From: Epinephelus fuscoguttatus
Taxonomy: Eukaryota > Chordata > Actinopteri > Perciformes > Serranidae
Length of the DNA: 64,000 nucleotides
Direction of reading: 5' to 3'
NCBI RefSeq assembly: GCF_011397635.1
Contig: NC_064760.1
Coordinates: 27,130,856-27,194,855 of the forward strand
In this document: piece by piece, positions 10,801 to 64,000 of the stretch
Numbering within the stretch: position 1 is the stretch's first letter
Layout: the number at the start of each line of letters is the position of its first letter
Notes under the pieces: model-generated
What the model was told of the DNA's origin: nothing
The model's database searches: none
Seen by the model: only the letters and a program-made list of their open reading frames with translations
Translations under genes and position numbers: made by a program

Positions 10801-12963
10801 AGCACTAAAGTGCTGCACAAACTTCTCTCAGTCACCAGATTTTGCTTTCCCCACGTGAGTCCTGATGATGCAGGATGACAATCTCCACAACTGTCCAATC
10901 AATGAGTTACCTGTCAGTCTGTAACTAAATGTTTACGTGTCTCTAATCATCCACTTTGCTGTTCTTTTGAATTTGGTTACCTGATATGTCTTTGTAAAAA
11001 AGACAGCCACTCTTCACAAATACAGTGACACTTAAGATAATCTGTTTGGTTTGATGGTAGATTTGATATGAGTCACATTCATACGACATATACTCGATTA
11101 AATGGGCTCTCAGGATTCTAAAACAGCAGACAGGAACAGTCTGTGAGGTGTGGCGACTGCTTTAAAGTTTTGCAGCAAGCAGACTATAAATTACAGATGT
11201 TTAACAATACAAAAACATGAGTTAGGAGTCAATCAGCATGACTAACAGTTATCTTGTTTCGTGTTCGGCGCGTTTGAGCGCAGGCAGATTGACAAGAGTT
11301 TAAAATAGAGACAAGATAGATAGGATGACCCTGAAGATAAGACACGCTCAAACACACACACTTCACGCCTCTGTGAAAACAACATGTGGGTGAAGGGTGA
11401 TAGTGATGGGAAATAAAGATGTGCATCTGAGAAGGTCTGATGAATTAAAGTTAAAGCATCTGACAGCCTTCCATGTGGACCTTTAAATGCACTGTAAGGG
11501 CGCGTGTTCCTTGTGCTGTCAGATGGATAAACTTCCCTGAGACAGAGAAAAAGAGGAAGTGTGTGGAATCCTAAAATGTATTCTCGAGCTTCTTCTGGAA
11601 ACATTTGTATACTTCAAAGAAATCCCAGCCAATCGATTCTGTTCTAATCTTTACAAGCCCAAAATGGAGCTTTAGCATCCCCACCCAACGAGCAATGAGA
11701 GACCCATGAGAGCCCACTCGCCATGACTCAACAGCTATTTATCAGATTGCATGAGGCAGAGACGGCTAGTGTCCGTTAACAGGCCCAGAGGGACTGGTGC
11801 GTTCTCTGAAGAGTCCAAAATGCTGCATCTGGGATCTGCACTTAGGCCACCTGGATCCTATCACCACACACAAATTACACACGCACATGATGTAGGCTTT
11901 TCCCCAGCTGAGGCTGCACTTCCCAACATCCCTGCTGACTTTTCGCTGGAAATCTGAAAGCAAGCAACTGCTGGTTAATGATAAACCGTTCCAGAGGTTG
12001 AACGTGTGCGGATTCATCATAGCAGTCGTCTCCAGTCTCACATCACATCCTGAGCAAATCCACATCCCCTCCTCCTCCTCCCACTTTGCTCCAAAATCAC
12101 AGCAGCAAAAGGGTTGAAAATGACAGTGTTTATCCTCCTTTGTGAATTATTCATTTTTCACCAGTAATTCAAAAATAGATAACCGCTAACCTTACTGTCT
12201 CTGCTGACGCAACACCCAGATGAGGATTTCATCAAATGTGCACAATGCGATGGTGAGAGATATTGTTGTGAGGCTCTTCAAAAGAGGAATAATCTCCCAC
12301 ACATTTTCTATTTCTAAGTCCAAAATTCTCACGGGATGCTGGAACGCAGAGGAGGGAAAAAAAAACACACACACACACATGCAGCACACAATCACACAGA
12401 TCTACACACAGACATCAACATGCTGGATGATAAGAATCATAAACACAGATGTGGAAGTGCCGTTAATGTACCATGAGTGTTTCCACTTGCCACATCATGC
12501 ATGAACTGAACTGATCTCTATATTCGGTATAAGTTTGTTTTTAAGTCAGTTACCTGCTGTAGATGAAGCATGGTGTGTTGTTAAGCTTCTTGTCTGACTG
12601 GTACCTCCTGAAGTCCTCCCAGGCGTCCTTCAGGGCCGTCAGAGACAAGATGACACAAATGGGGATCAAAGCTACCTCGGGCTGAAAGGCGTTCACCACA
12701 GGGACAAAATTCAGAATAGCCAGGCCTACAAAGTAGATATTGGCCAAACGGTGAAACTGCTCAAAGAGGTTCATGGGGATGAAGAGGAGGAGGGTGTATT
12801 TGGTGGTCTTGATGGCGTTGTTAGGGAAGTAGCGGTTCGGTTGCTTCCAGTTCTCCAGGCCCTCATAAGGCAGATTTGACACCAAGTTGCGAAGGTCCTT
12901 GTCCCGCGCCCTCTGACCTCTCAGAGCATCCCTCACCAGAGCCAGAGGACTTCTCCACGTCAT
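1699..12963 (-). CDS. atp10b: atp10b, P4-type ATPase (lipid flippase), N-terminal 504 codons, cut by left window edge
   Basis: Eight exons join in phase: 12963-12554, 8160-7956, 7632-7556, 7239-7133, 6207-6076, 5842-5715, 5194-4942, 1898-1699. P4-ATPases move phospholipids or glycolipids from the outer to the cytosolic leaflet; human ATP10B works in late endosomes and lysosomes with a CDC50 partner. Visible landmarks: LFEQFHR at residues 66-72, M1 about 73-91, M2 about 97-113, actuator motif DGET 188-191, M3 about 292-310, the P4-type PISL of M4 at 357-360, and phosphorylation motif DKTGT 410-414. The N and P domains and M5-M10 lie off the left edge. ATP10B rather than ATP10A or ATP10D is favoured by [15 protein letters not shown] and the IMG-EY stretch after the catalytic loop, and by the gabrb2 neighbour. 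The start ATG has a purine at -3 (GCC ATG A) and no earlier in-frame ATG. The protein is about 60 residues shorter before M1 than human, so an upstream coding exon is possible. Confidence 0.9.
2810..3658. mobile_element. MITE with terminal and internal inverted repeats
   Basis: The termini AGGCCCGTTTCCACCG and AGGCCCGTTTCCACTG (the latter read from the right end) are inverted repeats, flanked by ATA on both sides as a possible short target duplication. A second inverted pair lies inside (3129-3199 with 3364-3434). There is no transposase, so it is non-autonomous. The superfamily is not determined. Confidence 0.7.
3732..3912 (-). mobile_element. tRNA-derived SINE, copy 1
   Basis: Read on the minus strand this begins GGGGCGTCGGTGGCTTAGTGG (split A-box-like region), has a B-box-like GGTTCGAGTCC, and ends in AATGCCCCAAAAC. 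Target-site duplications of about 15 bp flank it (3717-3731 and 3913-3927, one mismatch). The same family recurs at 38431-38617. Confidence 0.8.
4942..5194 (-). CDS. atp10b: atp10b coding exon 7 (M4 PISL, catalytic DKTGT)
   Basis: 253 nt. It encodes PISLYVSIE (M4), LYDEETD, a conserved [10 protein letters not shown] stretch and the aspartyl-phosphate motif [11 protein letters not shown]. The acceptor TTCTGTAG|ATC follows a remarkably long pyrimidine run. The donor is AATG|GTAACC, phase 1. Confidence 0.93.
5195..5497. repeat. GGAAA-type purine tract next to atp10b exon 7
   Basis: About 300 bp of almost pure A/G on the plus strand, built from GGAAA and GGAGA units, with few interruptions (for example near 5230). 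On the transcribed gene's sense strand it is a pyrimidine tract running straight into the exon 7 acceptor. Confidence 0.9.
5715..5842 (-). CDS. atp10b: atp10b coding exon 6 (lumenal loop and start of M4)
   Basis: 128 nt. A variable lumenal stretch is followed by VPDSNG and the conserved [13 protein letters not shown]. The acceptor is ACATGCAG|GT and the donor CTGCAG|GTGGAG, giving phase 0. Confidence 0.88.
6076..6207 (-). CDS. atp10b: atp10b coding exon 5 (M3)
   Basis: 132 nt encoding GHETK, the [11 protein letters not shown] linker and hydrophobic M3. The acceptor is TTTAAG|GC and the donor GTAG|GTCAGT. The phase is 1 at both ends. Confidence 0.88.
6208..7132. other. atp10b intron 4
   Basis: Contains one copy (about 6435-6835) of a dispersed fish repeat with TTAGCATGCTAA motifs. 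The remainder holds nothing I recognise. Confidence 0.6.
6435..6835 (+). repeat. Interspersed repeat, family B copy 1
   Basis: The order of blocks (CCATGCTAACAGCATGG, CAGACTGAAATATCTC, TTAGCATGCTAAAATATGAT, CATGTTAGCATGCTGACATG) parallels 20058-20830 in the same orientation. The family is not named. Confidence 0.55.
7133..7239 (-). CDS. atp10b: atp10b coding exon 4
   Basis: 107 nt encoding the ESLLLRGC and RNT motifs and VVYAG at the end of the actuator domain. The acceptor is CTGCTGCAG and the donor GCAG|GTATAC, leaving phase 1. Residues match ATP10 family members closely. Confidence 0.88.
7240..7555. other. atp10b intron 3
   Basis: A 316-bp intron with consensus ends. I see no other feature in it. 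Confidence 0.7.
7556..7632 (-). CDS. atp10b: atp10b coding exon 3
   Basis: 77 nt encoding the P4-ATPase hallmark CEKPNN. The acceptor is CACCCAG|GAT. The donor CAA|GTGTTA is weak, but its phase 2 fits exon 4 exactly. Confidence 0.82.
7633..7955. other. atp10b intron 2
   Basis: A 323-bp intron with GT and AG ends. I see no other feature in it. Confidence 0.7.
7956..8160 (-). CDS. atp10b: atp10b coding exon 2 (actuator domain, DGET)
   Basis: 205 nt. The acceptor TTATTTCAG completes the split codon for Arg137. It encodes the WKDVRVGDF stretch and the DGETNLKQR dephosphorylation motif. The donor TTG|GTGAGG gives phase 0. With this donor the spacing to the following FEP motif equals that in human ATP10B, which supports the choice. 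Confidence 0.88.
8925..10235 (+). repeat. Three degenerate tandem copies of a 400-480-bp unit
   Basis: Each unit starts near TATCACTYTCATGT-like sequence and runs through TTAGCTTAGC (8963, 9377, 9861), AACAGAGGGA or a variant, a block ending TATGTGNNNRACTTTTTCTT, and a GACAGATCCAGGCT-type end. The periods are 414 and 484 bp. The middle unit has an expanded AAGCT ladder near 9691-9710. Confidence 0.65.
10584..10925. mobile_element. MITE-like palindromic segment
   Basis: The left part (GCTTTCACACCTATAGTTTGG) looks like the end of a common fish DNA transposon. Inside, 10727-10756 and 10892-10921 are inverted copies (GACTGACAGGT, TTGATTGGACA). The outer right end is not clear. Confidence 0.5.
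12554..12963 (-). CDS. atp10b: atp10b coding exon 1 (start codon, M1-M2)
   Basis: 410 nt, residues 1-136 plus two bases. It encodes a basic N-terminal stretch, the KTTKYT and LFEQFHR motifs typical of P4-ATPases, and the first two membrane helices. The donor reads CAGCAG|GTAACT, leaving phase 2. The start is the ATG at 12963-12961. Confidence 0.9.
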
Positions 12964-14459
12964 GGCTGCTCTGTCTGTCTTTCTTTTCCTCTTCTCACCA
13001 GTTTTTCCTTCTCATCCTCTCAATACTTACAGCTCTGATGAGTTAAAAAGACTCCTCAGGTCCATCCTCTTCTTGAATGAGCGTCTGTGTGCATGTGAGT
13101 GTGTGAGGCCTAATGGCAGGTTGAAACAAATGACAACACACCTAGTCCTCCTCTGAGTCCGCCCTTTGCATTGACAGGTGTGTTTGCATTCCTTGCACTG
13201 GTGCTGTTCAAGTCTTGCGGAGAGGGGAATTAAGGCAGCTGGTTATAGTCAAAAATTTAGCTTAGGGTGCTCCAGTGACTCAGCTGATTTTTATTTTGCT
13301 GTCAATAATCTCATTTCAGTTTTCAAACTCTTTTAAGTCCCTCACACTGCAGAATCATGACTCAGTGACCTGCATAGTATTGTAGTCTTTACTGCCATTA
13401 ATACATTACAGTGTGATGTTGTCCTTGAAATTTAAACACTAAAAAAAGGACAAATAAAAAACACTGATACGGTATGCACAGCTGACAATCTAATATTTGC
13501 AGAGCAGAAAATTGGTGCAGTGGGTCATAAGGAGATTTGAACTGACAACACAACACAGAGCAGAACGCAGCGACTGCTTGGGGCAAACATATATGAAGAG
13601 TCTGCAGAGTGTGAATGAACACAGCAGAGGGAACTTACACCACTCATTCAGGAATAGACAGATGGAGAATACAGTCTATAACATTGAAAGACAAATATGA
13701 CCTTCTAAAATAGGGCTAAAGATGATAATTGATTCTTTAGCAGTGCATAATGTCTGTTCACATTCATCCACTGAGAGGTCAGAGGTCTGAAAGAATTCTT
13801 GAAGACTGAGGGCACTTTTTTAAACAGTTTGTTAAAGGTTTAAAGTTTGATCATGATTGTGCAGAATTGGTTGAATGAACCTGTTTACATGTGTGTGTGA
13901 GTGAGACTACAACAAAGCAGCTTCTTGCACAGATGGCATGCATGTAGGATGCCTTCCACTTCCTCATGTTGACATATGTTTTCTTTTCCAGAACAGGCTG
14001 CAGAACCTGTTTAAACAGGCCAGATTTACACTGGGTCACTCATTTATTGTGCTTAAATTTAAATTACAGCCATAGTAATGAAACTACATGTACCTTGATA
14101 CACAGCATATAGAGGCATTATTGGAAAAATTGCCCCTAAATGGAGATAGATGGACTGTTAATGTTTTTTTTTTTGTTTGTTTGTTTATTTTTAAGGTAGC
14201 CATGCTTGACTTAATAGGTGATTTATTATCAATCAAAAAAAAAATTAAATGACTTCCTGTCCTGTCTTTGAACAGCTGACACAGACGGGTGCATCTCTGC
14301 TGGGGGAGCTCAGCGTAATTTTCCATCCCATTCGCGTACAGCAGGGGAGTGGCGTGACGCGAGTGTGCCAGACTCACCCTCTCACCCGTCACAGTCAGCT
14401 CTGGCTGGGTTTGGCTTGGCTGGCACACCGACTGCACAGTGGCGCAGCTGTGAGTCCAA

Positions 14460-14497
<38 letters not shown>

Positions 14498-15884
14498 AAC
14501 AAAACACACTCTTGGAAACAAAACACACACACATAATTCCACAGAGCAGAGGTCTGTGCATTCCTAATTACTCCAGTGACATGGAAACACTACAAAGTAG
14601 AAAGCATCTGCCTTTCCCCCCTCTCTTACATGTCAACATTAATGCCCCTTTTGAAGAGAGGAAAAGAGAAAGAGAGAGGGCCAATTTAGCACAAACCATC
14701 TGTCTACTGTAGTGAGATAATACATCTGTTATAGTGAGAGGGAACAGTAATGTAGAGCTGATTTTTACCGATGCATGGAGGAACCTGGAACAAGGTTACG
14801 TGTCACATTACATCAGTTTTTACACCACTTTGCCTTTTTGGGTAGTTTGCACTTAGAGTTTTTACACCTAGACACACACACACAAACACAGGCCACACAC
14901 AGTCCTATCTGGGTCTCTTCTGTTATCTCAGAACAAACTCCAGCTATTAAATTCTCAAACATGATCAGCCTCTCTGTGTTACATGTTATTTTATCCTCTA
15001 TTTTCCTCAACAAGAAAAGTCCACTACTGTATGTTTAAGGTTCTCTTTGTGTCTGAAGCTGAACTGAACCATTTAACAATCTCAAAAGGCCTCATTTCCT
15101 GCCTTTTCTTTACTTCTGATTCATAATGTTCATCAGATATTTCCTCAGAGCAACCTCCATCCGTTAGTATCTCGTTGTGTTCTTCTGGTCCTCTAAGTTC
15201 AAAATCAAACATTAGCCGCACATTAGTCCCTGCTAGAACAAAATCCCTTTTTAAATATTAAATATTCAGTGTTTTGCACTATCAAATATTCAATAGCATC
15301 CATTTAAGGGCTGTAACAGTGGTCAGGTCAGGAATAAAGTGCAGTGCAGAGTGGAGTGGGTTTGCTGAGTGAGGGGAGGATGCAGGGAGAGGTCGAGGCA
15401 TGGATGGATGAATGGATGGCTCTCTTTCTTGCCCTTTATTTTCTTTCTCTTCCTGTCTTTTTTTTTTTTTTTTTTTTTTGTAGCAGGCGCTTTGGCCCCT
15501 GCAGCCAGCGGGACACAGTTGAGTCCACAGAGTGCTTCCATATCTATGGCTCTCTGCGTTAATGTCCCCTGAGGCCAGGGCTGGCGCTCGGCCCTGCTCA
15601 GACCCCAGCCGAGCCCATCTCAGCCCAGACCACCACCGCGGCCTCTCGCTCTGCCTCCCCATCCATTATGCAGCCAAGAGTCCCCAGCTGCAGCCTCACA
15701 TCTTTCTATTCACCCCTACATTTGCTTCTCTCGCTTGCCCACTCACTCCCCGTGCCGGGTTTAGTTGTTCACTCACTCATTCAGACACTCAATCAGCCAT
15801 GAGCTCCGACAGTCAGTCATCATGAACAGCCGCACATTCATCCTGAACACATAAAACCGCCACCCGTGTACTCTGTTATTGAAG
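12964..15884. other. Intergenic region between atp10b start and gabrb2 3' end
   Basis: Presumed atp10b promoter and 5' UTR side next to 12964, though no core promoter element is convincing. A donor-like AGCT|GTAAGTATT on the minus strand near 13027 could end an upstream 5' exon of atp10b. Also present: a CA microsatellite (14464-14495) and a poly-T run (15459-15479). No gene is recognised. Confidence 0.5.
14464..14495. repeat. (CA)n microsatellite
   Basis: Uninterrupted CA dinucleotides, about 16 units. Confidence 0.95.
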
Positions 15885-15902
15885 TGATAGACTGAATTGA
15901 GT

Positions 15903-15908
15903 TTTAAT
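15903..15908 (-). terminator. Candidate gabrb2 polyadenylation signal (ATTAAA)
   Basis: The minus strand reads ATTAAA here, about 1.7 kb after the gabrb2 stop, followed by a G/T-containing stretch. I found no AATAAA on the minus strand between the stop and this point. A later AATAAA (15435-15440) is an alternative. Confidence 0.3.
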
Positions 15909-17518
15909 TGAATTTAGATACATCTTCATAATTGCTGACAATCATTACACAAGATATTTACAGTCATTATGAAATATTACAATTGGAATTTACAGAAACT
16001 TTGTACAAAATATGCCTGACTTCAATGCCTGGATAGTGGGGTCCTTGTTTAGTCATTTCTGGAGAACAAAACATTGACCCAAAAGTCACTGGTGTCTGGA
16101 AGTGCTTTAGTTTCAGCAAGTAGATGCTTTTAGAGTCCATTAAAAAGAAAGAAAAGAGAGAAAAGTCCAAAAAGTACAGAGTCAGCAAAGTTGTGAATTG
16201 TGTTTTTCTTTTTCCTCAGTTAAATTGCTCTTTTCTTTTTTTTCTTTTTTTTTTTGACTGAATGGAACATTTGATCTGTAATTCAACTGCAAAAACAACA
16301 ACAGAGACCCATTTAAATAGAATAAATCCATAATATTTACACAATAATGTGAGTATTGATTTATAAAAATGAATCATCTCTTTTTCTTTAAACATGATTT
16401 ATGTTTATCTACAGTTTTTCAAAACAGAAACCTAATCACAATGAAACGCATCATACTTCTATCATTCAATTCTACTGGTAATGATGATTGTGGATTGCCA
16501 TATTTATGCAGCAACTCTGGTTGCAATGAAACTCAGCTCATCTATCAGCAAAGTTCTTACACCAGCTTAAGTCGTTTTAAAGCCATTCTCCGCCTCTGAA
16601 GCTCCTCACCCGATGGCAGAAAGTACGGAGGAGTCAAATGTTCTCTTTAAAAAAATAACACGTGGTGAAATGGACTTGATTCTGTCAGCACAGCAAAAGC
16701 GAAACAAAAAACTTGGCCGAAGCGTCACTGTCCAACAGTCCCGCTCTTTCACCGGATCATATGAGACCTTCAACAACTGAGGAAGCTTTTCCTGCTCAGC
16801 ATTGGCACCATTAAAGCCCCACAGGGATGTCCAGAGAAAAGAGCGCCCCCTCCCGCTGTCCACCTGTTGTCATCCAGCGATGCTCAAAACATCCACACCC
16901 AGGTGGGCCGTGCTAAGCCAAAGCTGCAAAATGGTAACTGACAGACTAACCTCAACTAGTGAAACTAAAATGCTTTGCGCTCCATCATCATCGTGACTGA
17001 GATGCAAATGAAATCAAACATAAGCATGCTTTTAAAGGATGTTTTTGATATACAGTAATTATAGGAAAATAGACTATCAAGGATGACTCCTTTAAAATCA
17101 TTTATAAAGCTTTCCTGGATGCAGACAGCTCGGCTACGAAGTAAATAGATACTAAACAAAACAAATCCTTAAAGTATATGCAAACACAAGCATAAATATT
17201 TGATCCACAGAGAGTAAGCTACGAATGACAAATATTAGTGATATATTGAAATTCTGGAACAGGCACCGTTTCTGTCTTTTTAAAACTCGCTCTTCTTTTT
17301 CGAGTGTTTGTCAGTCGTTTTTAAGGTGTTTCCCAAATCCTAAAAGAGTCACTGCTGACTGAAGTGTTGGGTGCTGCTGCAGTCCATCCAAAAGTCTTTG
17401 CATTCTCTCCACTTTTTCTAAAATGAACCAGCTAAAAAAAAGTTGGTGCACTGTTTATCTCTCATTCTCTCTCTCACACACATCACCTCTCTCTCTTGAT
17501 TTCTCTCATCTTCCCTAA

Positions 17519-17546
17519 CCCCCCTCCCCCATCCCCCACCCCCCCC
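17519..17546 (-). promoter_or_regulatory. G-quadruplex motif in the gabrb2 3' UTR
   Basis: In the mRNA sense the bases read as four G runs (8, 5, 5, 6) separated by loops of one, two and one bases. It sits about 48-75 nt after the stop codon. The motif is read directly; any effect on translation or mRNA localisation is inference. Confidence 0.6.
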
Positions 17547-17593
17547 TCTTCTTTTCATGCCCGCCACAAGCTGGCCACGGGACGCCGCCGGGT

Positions 17594-61815
<44,222 letters not shown>

Positions 61816-61935
61816 CGCAATAGTTTTTGAGGCGGTTTCGGGATGCGAGTGAGGAGAGCGCACATCCAACTTACTCCAGACAGTGCAGAGGAGCCAATGA
61901 GAGGCGCATGCGTGCAGCCAGCCCAAGATCAAAGA
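61816..61935 (-). promoter_or_regulatory. gabrb2: gabrb2 5' UTR and proximal promoter candidate
   Basis: Directly upstream of the start codon. It contains GCGCATGCGT (61904-61913), one base from the palindromic NRF-1 consensus, and a CCAAT pentamer on the plus strand (61894-61898). No TATA box is evident, as is common for neuronal receptor subunit genes. The transcription start is not known, so whether these motifs lie in the promoter or the leader is open. Confidence 0.35.
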
Positions 61936-62738
61936 GTGGAGACTGATGATGGTGGATGAGCAGTTTCCATTGCAGAGAAAAATATTAAAGGGACAAGTGG
62001 TTGTGCGTAATGAAGAAGCGAGCGTTTATGCCAGGAGTGAAATGAACAACAGCGGTGTTAATTTCAGGCATATTTTATTCTTATTTTTAGTACACAGCAG
62101 ATGAGTTTGTCTGTATCCTGACAAGGTCAAACAGTGGGGATCACTGAAGGGTTAAAGTGGTCAAAATGTCAAGTTAGATCAAGTTTATTCCTCCAGTTTT
62201 TACGTTACTGAGAGGCTAGAGAGAGAATAACACTCCATCCATTGCAGGTAGACACTTCATATGCAAACATCTGTGCCCAACAATCATGCAGCATCAGTAC
62301 AAAAATGGAAAATTAATGTCATCAACACCCATGGGTATTATATCCCACTCTTCCCTGCGATGTTTTCCGAGGACCTGCAGTAGATCTGAAAATGCAGAGG
62401 GAGCACCAGAGCGCCAGAGCAGAAAGGTGGGATGGAAAACACAATCCCACAATTCATTTTCTCAGGTTTGAGTACATTTTTGAAGCCGCGGGGAGGGATG
62501 CGAGCCTCCTCTAAATTGCCTTTGATCTTGTTGTAGTGGGAGCTGTGCTTCTGTAGAGGGCAGGCTTCTGAAAGCATTGGTTCACTGTTGCATCACCACC
62601 AGTTACAGCCATCATAGATTATATCATCCACTTCTTTTTGATGTGTTTCTTGGTTTGTGTGTCTAAGTGTGTGTCTGAGGGTCATGCGTGTTCATATGTG
62701 TGTGGCGTCTGTCTCGGTCCAGGGCACCCGAGAAGTTG

Positions 62739-62762
62739 TTGTGTGTGTGTGTGTGTGTGTGT
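62739..62762. repeat. (GT)n microsatellite
   Basis: About 12 GT units. Confidence 0.9.
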
Positions 62763-62942
62763 ACGTGGCGGGCTTTAAAGTGATTGAGGCCCCGTGAAGG
62801 GCAGCTCTTCAGCTACTGATCAGAACACAAGTGGGCAGTGGTCACAGCCTGTGAAATGAATAGATGTGCGGCAGGAGAATAAATGAGTTTCTGATTCATT
62901 TCCTCTGTCAGATGAGAGCAGAGTGACTGCTGAGAGCTTGTT

Positions 62943-62976
<34 letters not shown>

Positions 62977-62980
62977 CACA
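62943..62980. repeat. (CA)n microsatellite
   Basis: About 19 CA units with one CG interruption near 62970. Confidence 0.93.
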
Positions 62981-64000
62981 GAAAGAGAGAGGGAGAGGAG
63001 GGTGAGGTGAGGCTGGCAGGATGCTGAAGGTCTCTCCGGCTGCACGTGCCCTTTTCCAGGTCCTCTTAGTTTTCAAGAACCGCGTCCCTGCAAGACCAGA
63101 ATACAGCAGAGCACAAAATGTGAGAGGAGCATACAGATACGTCTCTCTTCCCACATTCAGAGAGACTCTCTATCTGCAGTGCACAGCCCAAACTGTTACT
63201 GTGCTCCCTGTCCTCTCAGTGCCTTCTTCAAAAGTACCGAGCGAGGGACGTGGCAAAAATATGTAAAGGGAATAGATGTGCTGCAGCTGTTCTCATGCTC
63301 TCCATCTTGTCTCTCTCATTATTCTGCAGAACGTTATAAACAAAACAACCATAAAAATTCTCTGACAGGAACATGAGAAGCATGATGAGCAGATTTGCAC
63401 TCCCCAGTGTTGCATAACACATCTTTCTCTCTCTCTCTCTCTCCTCCGTCTCTTTCTCTCTCTCAATGTCTTTTTTGCACTGTATCTCTCTTTCTTTCTT
63501 GGACATGGAGCTTTGTGTTCTATAAGTGGCTCACTTATAAGCGGGAAAGTGAATAGTGGCTTTTTCATGTGCTTAATGTACAAAGTAAGCTCTGGTTTCT
63601 TTTGCCTGTGAGACCTGCTCCCCATGGAGAAACAGTGTTGTCATTAAAACGGCTGGGGCTTTGCCAGCCCTCAGGTAAACCTTATATAAAAAGAGGAGAG
63701 AGCTTGATGCATATTTTTCTTCTCAAATTAACCGAGCGCCCAGCCCCTTGTTGTATTGTAAATCCATGATGATGATGATAAAAGCCACAGTGCTGGCGTC
63801 AATGCAGCAACAAACGCCACCTAACATCATTCTCCTCTTTTTTTCCCCCCCCTGCAACTCCCGGGGCTGTTTCAGCATTAGAAATTATTGATGTCTTTAC
63901 TGCCTAGATAAAAGTCTTTGACAAAAACTGTGGGTAGTTATTGTTCCACTGAAGCTATCATAATTAGAGCAGAGCGAGACAGGTTTGTAGCTCTTTGAGA

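Larger units (their letters stand above)
8161..12553. other. atp10b intron 1
   Basis: A 4.4-kb intron. It holds a threefold degenerate tandem repeat (8925-10235), a palindromic MITE-like segment (about 10584-10925) and a short CA run at 12365-12379. The stretches 8161-8924 and 10930-12360 show nothing I recognise. Confidence 0.6.
15885..17593 (-). other. gabrb2: gabrb2 3' untranslated region (inferred extent)
   Basis: Non-coding sequence directly after the stop codon, with no transposon hallmarks. It contains a G-quadruplex-prone segment close to the stop and a CT/GA-rich stretch (17441-17515). The 3' limit rests only on a candidate ATTAAA. Confidence 0.45.
61936..64000. other. gabrb2 5' flank
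   Basis: Non-coding as far as I can tell. It holds a GT microsatellite (62739-62762), a CA microsatellite (62943-62980) and a CT-rich run (63422-63502). No exon of a neighbouring GABA-A alpha subunit gene is visible within these 2 kb. Confidence 0.5.

Noticed and set aside
13021..13080. Extra 5' coding exon of atp10b ending at a GTAAGTATT donor near 13027
   Set aside because: The donor looks good, but only about 60 bp separate it from the coding exon, and no acceptor with a pyrimidine tract precedes the ATG. Kept only as a note.

Overview
The window is vertebrate nuclear DNA, almost certainly from a teleost fish and probably a percomorph. It holds small, well-conserved coding exons with GT/AG splice sites inside long introns, and the introns carry fish-type tRNA-derived SINEs, MITEs, hAT and Harbinger DNA transposons, LINE scraps and CA/TG microsatellites. 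I see no prokaryotic or viral genes. Exons were found by reading the minus strand, comparing with remembered mammalian family members, and requiring splice phases to add up. No alignment could be run.

Two protein genes are present, both on the minus strand. (1) 1699-12963: the first eight coding exons of atp10b, a P4-ATPase lipid flippase (504 codons, ending just after the DKTGT phosphorylation loop). The rest lies beyond the left edge. (2) 17594-61815: a complete gabrb2, the GABA-A receptor beta-2 subunit, in ten coding exons. One is a 141-bp in-frame cassette in the M3-M4 loop. The model gives 526 residues with the cassette and 479 without. Intron 3 (17 kb) and intron 4 (14 kb) make up half the window. 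The two genes do not act in one pathway. Their side-by-side, same-strand order matches human 5q34 and the parallel ATP10/GABRB pairs on human chromosomes 4 and 15.

Region by region: 1-1.7 kb is atp10b intron with a LINE scrap. 1.7-13 kb holds atp10b exons, with a nested transposon cluster (about 2.3-4.5 kb), a purine-rich tract of about 300 bp abutting an exon, and a triplicated repeat (8.9-10.2 kb). 13-15.9 kb is intergenic. 15.9-17.6 kb is the inferred gabrb2 3' UTR, with a strong RNA G-quadruplex motif just after the stop. 17.6-23.2 kb holds the transmembrane and loop exons of gabrb2. 23-61 kb is intron with two more exons and many transposable elements. 61.0-61.8 kb has the first three exons, and 61.8-64 kb is the 5' flank.

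No new multi-gene system is visible. The best points for follow-up are the diverged beta-2 loop cassette exon, the 3' UTR G-quadruplex motif, the very long pyrimidine tract before atp10b exon 7, a Harbinger element that keeps a Myb/SANT-like ORF, and several transposon families whose ends and target-site duplications can be read directly.
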